Assembly (NCBI GenBank): GCA_963662175.1
Contig: OY759216.1
Coordinates: 32,505,087-32,569,086, forward strand
Length of the DNA stretch: 64,000 bases
DNA from: Aradus depressus
Lineage: Eukaryota; Arthropoda; Insecta; Hemiptera; Aradidae
Reading direction: 5' to 3'
Under the pieces are notes generated by a model. That model had not been told where the DNA came from, made no database searches, and saw only the letters and a list, made by a program, of their open reading frames with translations. A program made the translations under genes and the position numbers. Positions 55,730-64,000 of this stretch are shown here, piece after piece. Every line of letters starts with the position of its first letter. Positions within the stretch are counted from its first letter, which is position 1.

Positions 55730-56560
55730 TATCTGTCAATGGTGGATGCACTATTCAGCTATATACCGGCTATATCAGGAAGTCACTATTATCTTTTCTA
55801 GTTTCACATTACAAAATCAAGAAAAAAAAGTGGCAACCAGCCCCGGGTACAGGGTTGGCTACCTTTGAGGTAAAAAAAAAAAGTAGGCTCAGAGGGTAAG
55901 AAGTCTCAAATAAAAAATTCTATTACGATTCGTGAATAAAACATAACATATATTATTGGGTCCTGAGAAATAATGTTTAGGAAAATACTGAATACCATAC
56001 TTCGGCTTCTAAGGGACGTAAATGAATGTTTTATAGCTCAAATTGAAGACTACATAATCGGTTTCTCACCGAAAATGACAAAGTAAATTGTGCTAGAGCG
56101 CGAAATTTATTTATAATTTTCCAACCTTATCCGGAAAAGACGGATTCCGACTTCTATTGTTACCAACAGGAAGACAGTGCTTTCCCCGACTTGATTCGTG
56201 GCCTCCAGACTTGATGAAGTTATAGGAGCCCAACTGGATGGGATCAAAAATGCCCATAATGCTAAAACATTCCATTAACGCTAATGCCAATGTATTTCAT
56301 TGTTTTGGCCATCAATGAAAAGAGCAAGGGCATCTTGAAAGTACACCATTTATTGTACAGGAGAGTAAACGTGGAACCTCGGCTAAATATTAAATATTTA
56401 GGAGAGACGGTTTAACTTAGTCTGGAGTAACTCAAGGATCGTTACAAGGTCTGCCTGTATTCTTAGTAATGTTTAATGACTTTGAAATTAATATTGCCTG
56501 TTGTATTCTGTTACAGCTTCATTTCCAAAGAACGGTCGATATTTCTGGATCTGAAGTCAA
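55730..56560. other. Intergenic, no recognised feature
   Basis: Nothing identified on either strand. Confidence 0.4.
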
Positions 56561-56562
56561 TA

Positions 56563-56829
56563 ACTGAAGGGGTGCCTCTAAAAACGTTCCTTGAGGCATA
56601 ATTTTCGAATGTGCTTTTTTAGCATAGAAACCTTACTTGTGCACTAGTCAATCATGTGCCACCATTTCAAGTGGTTTCAAGTAAAAAATAAACGTCTGAA
56701 GGATGCAGGGATGGAGTATAAAAGAAGAGACGGCTCGCTAAAAGCTAGAAAAGAACCTCCAACACCGGCTCCTGTAAAATTTGCAATATGGCTCAAGGAA
56801 CGTTTTTAGAGGCACCCCCTCAATTGTTA
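56563..56829. mobile_element. Short foldback/MITE, about 267 bp
   Basis: Inverted ends GGGGTGCCTCTAAAAACGTTC and GAACGTTTTTAGAGGCACCCC (arms about 35 bp). No coding capacity. Confidence 0.85.
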
Positions 56830-58335
56830 AAGGCAACAATAGTTTAACCAAAAAAAGGACAACATGTGACATGACATAAATGGATGCACGGATGCACAAA
56901 AACTTGTAATGCATTGAATGCTAGATTGACGTAAATAAGAAATTCATTCTTCATTTCTACCTTCACCACTTTCTTGGTGATTCCATGAGATCACCAATTT
57001 CACCACCGATCACCACCGTAACATTTATAATTAAATGTGTACCCGGCTTGGTTGAGCGGAGCTCATTCTGGAGTAAAACGGAAGAATGAGCGTAGCTCTA
57101 TCTTTAGACGACTCGTGTGTTTCGTTTGTGCCCCTCCTGCATTAAAACTGTTTATCTGATCCTGATCAATTTTTGCATACTGATGGATGTCAGTCACGTG
57201 AAGGTTGTTAAAAAATAATTTCGAAAATCGGACGTACCACGGAGGAATAATCACCGAAAATATGTTCATCCATAAACTTCAATGCGAAACGTTCAAATTC
57301 TTCTCAATCGACAATCGATAATAACTAAAATCGAAGTACCATCGAGGAATAATCACTGAAAAAAACAATGAAACTGAGACCATTGTTGGAAGACATTGTT
57401 GCGGTGCTGCGCGTGAATTATAAAGTTCGGCTCGATGGCTAATGAATTTAAAGTTCAAGGTATAGGCAATTTGAGTCACGGCTCCGCTCAATATTTGCAA
57501 TTAGCAGAATGCATTGCATACCTAGTTTTAAAAGATCTCTTCCCGCAAGGCGAAGAAAACAAGATAACTCCTACAGCCAGATCAATTTGAAATACCATTT
57601 AGTGATGTACAATAGCACTCCAAAATTAAAATGGTAATTTTGAATGTTATACGAAGAAGAAAACATGAATATAAATTTATTTAGAAAATATTTTTTCAAG
57701 GATTTTTTCATTTGGATGGTGATAAAATACCACTTCCAGGCAGTTAGAGACGAAAAAAAGGAGAAGAAACAATACTAGCAGAAAAAAGTAGAATAAAAAT
57801 ATAAAAATAAATAAAACAAAACCGGGAGAGCCCGCATAATGGGCCTAATCTCTCCAAGGAATGAAGAAGAAAACAGGATAAAGAAATACATTCGTCTTTA
57901 AAAAATAATACAAATAAATGTTTCAACATGTTTTACAAGGTGTAGAAAGTTGCTCCAGAATTAAATAAATGATCTCATTTCCTGTTTTTTGTAGAGGCGT
58001 TAAAATAAGAGAAGTGGATGACAGTTTGTAAACAGAACATTGACCCAAATCTGGAGTAATTCTCATTCCTAACACCAGGGGCGTGCCCCTCTCTTTATAA
58101 TGTGCTCGTTCTGTAATGAGACCGGCGTTGGAAGGCAGACTCATTACATTTTAATTTAATGATTATTTACAGAAAAATATCTGATAACAATGTACGCTAG
58201 AGTCAGTATTAATCTATTGTCTTAGGCAGTCTCTAATAACTTCTCCAGTTTTTTTAAAATCCAAAAAACAGCCTGTGGGTTAGGTAGGCTCAAAGAGAAA
58301 AAAATTATTAGAATCGATGAATAAAAAATTATATG
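56830..58335. other. Intergenic, no recognised gene
   Basis: The phrase TACCA(C/T)(G/C)GAGGAATAATCAC(C/T)GAAAA occurs twice (57235, 57338) in similar flanks, an imperfect tandem duplication of about 105 bp. Confidence 0.45.
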
Positions 58336-58339
58336 TATT

Positions 58340-58512
58340 ATAGAGGTAGCATGCTTGTCTTCTGAGCTCAAGATCGCGGGTTCGTAACCCAGCCGAGGCC
58401 TTTAGGTTTCTTATTGCGAAGTGATAATACCTTGAGCACGCCGTCCTCCTTTTAGGTACCGATGTTGTACGATGTCAGGTACTTGTTAAAGACCATTACG
58501 TAACCTAACCAA
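58340..58512 (+). repeat. SINE-1, 3'-truncated copy with head
   Basis: GAGGTAGCATGCTTGTCTTC, B box GCGGGTTCGTAACCC, then CGATGTCAGGTACTTG. It ends early with CCTAACC. Confidence 0.85.
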
Positions 58513-59209
58513 ATACTTTTTTAACAATCTAATGTCTTCTTGGACGTGTCTTCTGTAGACTGCTCAATTTATTTTTGATTACCTTTCACGACACAAGTAT
58601 ATAATCGTTGCAAATTAAAACAAGTTATAACCTGTTATATATTATATCTCTTCATCCCCTCTTCCACCGTTCCTTTGCCCTCAACGTTCCTTGTCCAGGC
58701 ATCCTCTCTACAACTCACTGCCTCCCCCATTCCGGTTCTCTCCTTCCGTGGCTTCATTCAATTCCTCTTATGCAATCCTCTTCCTCTGATTAGCCTTTCA
58801 TTCCACTCCCTTTGTATTTTCCTTCGTTTCATCTTCAATTCTTACTACCTCTGTATTTATTTTATTTATTCAATCAGTTTATTTTAGTATTACATCAGTT
58901 TCTCTTAGATCAATGTTATTTCAAACCGTCTGGGCATCCTCCACACTCTTATATTTTTAATTTATCTCCTTATCGTCTCTATACTCCTAGAGATATATTT
59001 ATTTTTCACTCAATTAAGTTATTTATTTATTTATTTGTATTTATTATTCTATTCTGTTCTCCACAGTAGTAATAGCTTAATATTTTTTTCCCAACATACT
59101 TAGGGCTAACTGATATTTGATTTTATTCCTTCCTTTCTTTTTGACTTTCTATGTGTATTTATTCTTACGGGATCTCGATCCTTTAACAACGACGCCTCTC
59201 GTTTAAGGG

Positions 59210-59940
59210 GAAGCTTGACATAAAAACTCTAATAACTGCTGATAAAATAATTGTATCGACACGAAATTGTATTTATGTGACCAGAACCTTAAAGGACTAT
59301 CGAATCTATCGATTTTCAGCCAAATTTGCCCTTCATAATGAAGATTTAGGGGAGAGAGTTAACTCAAAAACTTCCATAACTGTCATTGTAATGAATGTAT
59401 CGAATGAAAACTTTACATTTCAATTTAAAATTCCGTAATAATAATGTGTTTCTTAAACTTCTCTGGGATGATGAAATGTTGTTTTTTTCCGGCATTGTTT
59501 GCAGAAGTTTCTTTTTTATATTTTGATAATATTTCGGGACACTTTCACGTCCCTTCTTCTGGTCACTATGGTTCATAGTGAATGAACCATAGTGACCAGA
59601 AGAAGGGACATGAAAGTATCCCGGAATATTGTCAAAAAATAAAAAAGAGACCTCTGGAAAAAATGCCGGAAAAAAATCGACAAACCCTAAAAACTCTTGA
59701 TGTAATGAATTTATGACACAAAATTTAGTATAAGGATTTAGGAGTCCCTATAGAGTCCCTATAGTCAACTATTTAATATTAGTGAATAAAACAAACTTAT
59801 TTTTTGAAACATAAAAGGGTGTTCCTCAACTTAGAAGTTATTTAATATTAGCACAAACGATCGATTGGTTTCGGAGGGAGAGCAAACAGTTAATTGAATA
59901 ATTTGTTCTGGGGAAGTACATTGCCGGTGATTCAACTATA
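59210..59940 (+). repeat. R1 copy, split by a palindrome
   Basis: R1 phrases (AAAACTCTAATAACTGCTG, GAACCTTAAAGGACTATCG, TCGATTGGTTTCGGAGGGAG, GAAGTACATTGCCGGTGATT) lie on both sides of the palindrome at 59481-59679. Confidence 0.8.
59481..59679. repeat. Palindrome, about 96-bp arms, hammerhead-like motif
   Basis: Arms meet at GGTTCAT-AGTGA-ATGAACC (59570-59588). Read outward, each has CCAGAAGAAGGGAC, a hairpin, then GAAA (left) or GGAA (right), then TATT and an A/T tail with CCGGCATT. Helix II is good (GGGAC/GUCCC), but the core is CAGAAGA and helix I does not pair. Confidence 0.8.
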
Positions 59941-60120
59941 TTTTTTAATTGTAATAATTTAAAATAACAATATAATAACAATATAAATTGTTTATATGTC
60001 AATGAGTCGTAGGAGGCCACACTCGACTCAGAAGGCCCACCTTAGCACTAGACAAAAGTTGAGCCGATGAGGAAGGCCAGCCCAAGGTGCTGCTGCTTTC
60101 TGTACCAGCGCTAACTACAA

Positions 60121-60152
60121 TATATAAAGAGCTGACACTAGATCTGTGCAGT
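60121..60152 (+). promoter_or_regulatory. Promoter of cuticle gene 3: TATA box and initiator
   Basis: TATATAAA at 60121 lies 29 bases before the A of GCAGTAT (A at 60150), a near-TCAGT initiator. The ATG follows 17 bases later. Confidence 0.8.
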
Positions 60153-60166
60153 ATCACTTCTCTGAC

Positions 60167-63042
60167 ATGTCTCACTTCGTAAGTAACACACCTACCTACC
60201 TGCTATTCTAGGCCTAGATTAATGTAGTAACGTACGAGTATAGTGAAACTTAGGGAATGCCCTGACTTGACTTGACTCAACTCGAGTCATGTGATGTACG
60301 GTTCCTGATCTAACTTTTTTCAATTTTTATCAATGAAAGATTATCTCATGATCTACCATCTGAGAAGAAAACTCGAACACTGACATCTGAAAACTAATAT
60401 ATCTTAAATCAGAGATAGAGTGCTTGCTTACGAAGCTAAAGATTGCGGGTTCGTAACCCGGCCAAGACTCTTATCTGGGAGGTGAAAAAACCTTCGGACG
60501 ATGTCAGGTACTCGTTAAAGACCCATACTCTAGGTGAATAAAAGTTTAGGGTCGGCAAAATTTAGGGCTCCCATACGAGAGTCGGGCTCATGAGAGATGA
60601 AAGAGCGCTCTGGTAGTAGCCGATATGGCCTCGTGGTTAAAGCTCTGGCATGAGTCATAGTAACTAACCCATTAATTGTAACTGAATCTCAAAAAATACA
60701 TGAGAGAATAATATAGCTGCCAAATATATTGTTATTCATTCAAAATCTCCGTACACAACCCAACAATTGAGGAGGTTAGAAGCAAAGGGTTGTAAGTGAC
60801 AAAAATGTCATTTCGAGATAATTACCTTCAAAGTTATAGTAACATCGTAAATTCTGGTATTACCCAGGTATTTTCCACTAGTAACAGCATTACTGGTACT
60901 AACAATCGTTCTGATCATTGGCCAGTAGTTAGGGTAGGTGTCAAGGAAGATGTTAACACACATATCTCAATTTCAGCCGATATGTCACTTACATCCCTTT
61001 GCTTCTAACCCCCTCAATTGTTAATAGTTAGTAACTGATGGGAAAATTGTAATTAATGAAAAATATATAGTCAATTACCTGGATAATTGATAATTGGTCA
61101 AACAAATATTATCAATTACTCGAATAATAAGTGATTAGACAATGTATATCATCAATTACTCATATGAATTGTAATTGATAAAAGTAAATGATGAATTACC
61201 CAAATAATTGGTAATTGGTTAAAAATATATTATCAATTTCCCTAATAATTGGTAATGTATGATCTATTACCAAAGTAACTAGTACTACTGTTACCGTAAC
61301 TGATATACTCGCTTTGTTAGTGTGAATCCGTCAATAGACACGAAACAGGTCTGCTCTCATCCACTGTTTGAGTCTAGACAACGATATGGAGACAGTAAAC
61401 ACTCTGTCTCACTCTCTTTCTACGTACTCCACATTCCTTCCTATTTAATGTATTTTACTTTTGGGATGTATAAGGAGATTCTTAATTCGTACATAAAATA
61501 TTATTATAGCATCACTTCTCCCGTTTATTTATTGCCTTTCGAAAAAAATAGTAATTAAAGACTTTTCGGAAAACTCCCCTCATCACTAACTATAATTCAT
61601 CTGTTCTCTATGTTAACTATTTCTTCTGTCAATCAGAATCAACTTAAATATTTAAACATCTAGTCAAAACAGTTTTCCACACCATTTAATACAATTTAAA
61701 AAAAAAATGATGCAAAAAACACAAAGAGCAGAAACATAATGGGAGGTAGCAGCCGTTCCACCCACTTACTATACTTCTGCTGCATAAAATACCATGAACA
61801 TTATGAATGGTAAAGTTGAGGTAATACCCTGATGATTATCCATCGACGACCTTTTATTATTAGCTAATGCTTACTACAATGACTGCAGAACAGCAGTTCG
61901 CCAGAGTTACTTTGCACTCAATTTTATCTTGCTTTTTTTACATTCACTACCTCCATAAAATATTTCTTATACCCTTATATTTTACACCTAGTATAATTCG
62001 CCATATTCGAGTTATGACCGTCTTTCCCTACGGAATTCTTTCTCGGGGACTATGTTCATGAGGATCCTAGAGAACAAAATTACTTTTCTGGTAATTACTT
62101 TATGGAATCGCTTTTCTTGGGCCCTTTATAGTCTACAGTCTAGAAAGTTTATTATGAAATCCCACTTGGTTGCAATGTTGCTGATATGATGATTGTGTGT
62201 TCCATTAATGCAATATTAAACAGGATATAAAGTGATGTCTGCTATAAAGTTTTGCGAACAGTCTTAATCTCATAAAATACTTCTTTTTCCTATGTGTATA
62301 TTTATGAAGCTTATCCTGTAAATAATGAATGCAATGTTTCCTTTTGCAGAAGTATGTATTCCTGCTGGCTGTGGTGGCAGTAACTGCGGGACAGCTAGTT
62401 GCTCCTTACGGTAGCAATGCCATAAGGCCCAGGATCATTCCGGACGCAGCCCCACATGGGTTCGTCAGAAGCGAGCTGTCCCGTCAAGACCAACAGTATG
62501 ACCCCAACCCGCAGTACCAATTCTCCTACGCAGTGAACGATGTGCAGACAGGGGACGCTAAGAGCCAGACGGAGAGCCGGAGTGGGGATGCAGTCCAGGG
62601 CAGTTACTCCCTGATCGAGCCGGACGGCTCCCGACGGACCGTCGAGTACACTGCGGATCCTGTCCATGGGTTCAACGCTGTGGTCCACAAGTCTGATGGA
62701 GCCATTGGTGCGCTACCCGGGCCCGCTATCCCCCCAGGCTCCGCACCAGGCCCTGTCATCGCGGCCCGTTCTTCTCTTCCCTTCGTTCCATCTTCTCTTG
62801 CTTTTCGGCGCTCTTCCGTTCCTTTCGCTCCCCCTCCTCTTTCCGACAATAGGGCTCCTTTCGGTTATAGCGCCGCTCCTTATCCCTCTCCCTACGCTCC
62901 TCCGTACTCTGTTCCCTACACTTCCCCCTATGGCTATGCTCCTCCCTATGGCTACGCTTCTCAGCCCCTGCTGCACCATGGTCCTTCTCCTACCGTTCTT
63001 CGTTCCTCACACCCTTCTCCTGCTGCCTCGTACCCTTACTAA
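60167..63042 (+). CDS. Cuticle protein 3, RR-2 type, two exons (234 aa)
   Basis: Exon 1 is 60167-60178 (MSHF) with a perfect GTAAGT donor. Exon 2 is 62350-63042, after TTTTGCAG. The 2.17-kb phase-0 intron holds a SINE-1 copy, a foldback element and a tandem repeat. The signal peptide is about residues 1-18 (hydrophobic core from [10 protein letters not shown], ending TAG before QLV). The RR-2 chitin-binding domain is at about residues 53-120 ([53 protein letters not shown]). The C-terminal 110 residues are low complexity, rich in P, S, A and Y with [16 protein letters not shown] repeats. Such tails are thought to serve cross-linking or elastic roles in cuticle (inference). It is extracellular. 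The start was chosen because TATA, initiator, four-codon exon and donor line up as in the two sister genes. Confidence 0.93.
60411..60668 (+). repeat. SINE-1 copy in intron of cuticle gene 3
   Basis: B box TTGCGGGTTCGTAACCCGGC, ACGATGTCAGGTACTCGTT and tail GCATGAGTCATAGTAACTAA. Small internal deletions. Confidence 0.88.
60762..61025. mobile_element. Foldback/MITE in intron of cuticle gene 3
   Basis: Ends AACAATTGAGGAGGTTAGAA and TTCTAACCCCCTCAATTGTT, arms about 39 bp. Its 70-codon frame is not thought to be coding. Confidence 0.85.
61030..61265. repeat. Degenerate tandem repeat, about 45-55 bp units
   Basis: ATCAATTAC(C/T)C-AATAATTG(G/A)TAATTGGT recurs about five times with drift; very AT-rich. 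Confidence 0.75.
61270..62340. other. Rest of intron 1 of cuticle gene 3
   Basis: No element recognised; ends in a pyrimidine-rich acceptor. Confidence 0.5.
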
Positions 63043-63091
63043 CCGATAAATGTTCCACGACTGTTACCTCTCCATTAAATATTTATATGTT

Positions 63092-63115
63092 AATAAATCC
63101 TTAATTGCAAATAAA
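63092..63115 (+). terminator. Poly(A) signals of cuticle gene 3
   Basis: AATAAA at 63092-63097 and again at 63110-63115, 50 and 68 bases after the stop. Confidence 0.8.
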
Positions 63116-63230
63116 TGTTTCTCATTATCTCCAATTTAGTCTTTTTTCAAAGACCCAAACTGAATTCCACTTTTAATTTTTGTGTCGCAGCTCTTTGTCT
63201 CCCAATCTCATTAAAAACTTATTTTTAAAA

Positions 63231-63267
63231 CATTGAAATTTCGGGCTACCGGCCCATATTCAGAATA
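63231..63267 (-). ncRNA. Hammerhead-like fold (H5) near the 3' end of cuticle gene 3
   Basis: Minus strand: helix I UAUU pairs with AAUG (one G-U). The core is CUGAAUA, with G8 changed to U. After one extra U, helix II is GGGC, loop CGGUA, GCCC. GAAA follows, then one helix III pair around UU, with predicted cleavage after UUC. The G8 change should impair activity. Confidence 0.5.
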
Positions 63268-63269
63268 CA

Positions 63270-63745
63270 TTTTAATCAACATAATTTTAGTAATTGTATT
63301 GCAATTACAGTATTTTTAAGAATAAAAATGTTTTCATATTCATGGTAACCAGTGTTTTTTGTTCGTCAATTTCATTGTTTATTTACGTCTTTCGTTCGTT
63401 CTTTCTACACTTTGTTTCTTTCAAACGGAATCGTAGGATCATCATATTATTATTTCATTCTTAGTTTCATTAACGAGCACATCTATTTCACTTATCGTAT
63501 TGTTACGAGTCTATCATTTAGTCCGTTGAATTTTCTTAGACTGCCATTTTTATATAGAGTCCATATTTTTATATTGTGTTTTTGATTGGTCTTATTTTTA
63601 CCGTCTCTCATTAAAACCACCATTTCAAAGGTCTAACTTATCAGATTGGGATCGCGGCCTAATCTGTTTGCAGATAAGAGTAGCCATTCTGTCTGATTAG
63701 ATAAAATATAGACATATTCGAACATAACATCAAAAACATTGACAA
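63270..63745. other. Intergenic, no recognised feature
   Basis: T-rich; no gene. Confidence 0.4.
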
Positions 63746-63747
63746 TT

Positions 63748-63928
63748 TTATATACCTCCCAGTGCTTATTTATATACGTTGTTTGGGCTTGAAAACCGAA
63801 AGTATTATGAGGGCCGCAAGGGTATTAAGCTCACTTGCTTTATATACCTTCCAGTGCTTATTTATATATGTTGTTTGGGCTTGAAAACCGAAAGTATAAT
63901 GAGGGCAGTAAGCGTATTAAGCTCACCT
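63748..63928. repeat. Tandem duplication, 90-bp unit, two copies
   Basis: TTATATACCTCCCAGTGCTT...GAAAACCGAAAGTATTATGAGG repeats at a spacing of 90 bp with about six differences. Confidence 0.92.
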
Positions 63929-64000
63929 GCTTTAAACTGAACTAAATGTACAGAGCTGAGGCATTTGACAACGACAACGGTCTACAATCAACCTCCTAGA

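Noticed and set aside
62395..62979. Several long minus-strand and alternate-frame ORFs over cuticle gene 3
   Set aside because: They are GC-rich coding shadows of the RR-2 exon, low in complexity (R, G, S), without independent signals.

Overview
The window looks like AT-rich, repeat-dense nuclear DNA of an arthropod, most likely an insect. The evidence is three RR-2 (chitin-binding) cuticular protein genes with spliced introns, TATA boxes and AATAAA signals, embedded in transposon-derived DNA. The species cannot be named from the sequence.

Layout. 1-5893: most of an LTR retrotransposon, entered exactly at its tRNA-Lys primer binding site (its 5' LTR lies outside the window). It has an intact gag, a canonical A-AAA-AAC -1 frameshift heptamer directly before the gag stop, and a second ORF that joins a G-patch to an integrase C-terminal (GPY/F) module, with no protease, reverse transcriptase or integrase core. 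7.5-13.2 kb: a long-arm foldback element, a broken pogo/Tigger transposon, and two inverted-repeat loci carrying hammerhead-ribozyme folds. 13.83-14.65 kb: cuticle gene 1 (+). 15.8-17.9 kb: a two-level tandem repeat, a SINE, and two adjacent long palindromes with hammerhead folds. 19.34-23.79 kb: cuticle gene 2 (-), with a 3.9-kb first intron. 24-60 kb: no convincing complete host gene. This stretch holds many copies of one tRNA-derived SINE (three with clear target-site duplications), a MITE family, two interspersed repeat families (here R1 and R2), Helitron-type ends, minisatellites, and two broken copies of a transposon-type gene with a DNC/GQN-like motif. 60.12-63.1 kb: cuticle gene 3 (+), with a SINE, a foldback element and a degenerate tandem repeat in its first intron. 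Just past it is another hammerhead fold, then a 90-bp tandem duplication.

How the parts relate. The three cuticle genes share one design: TATA box, short 5' UTR, a four-codon first exon (MAYL, MAFQ, MSHF), a phase-0 intron, then one exon with the rest of the signal peptide and the RR-2 domain. This points to a local cuticle gene family spread apart by transposon insertion. The most interesting non-gene signals are the retroelement's minimal frameshift-fused second ORF and a dispersed set of small type I hammerhead folds. In the best folds helices I, II and III are maintained by different bases in different copies, and they mostly sit in inverted-repeat pairs, as expected for terminal repeats of Penelope-like or retrozyme-like retroelements.
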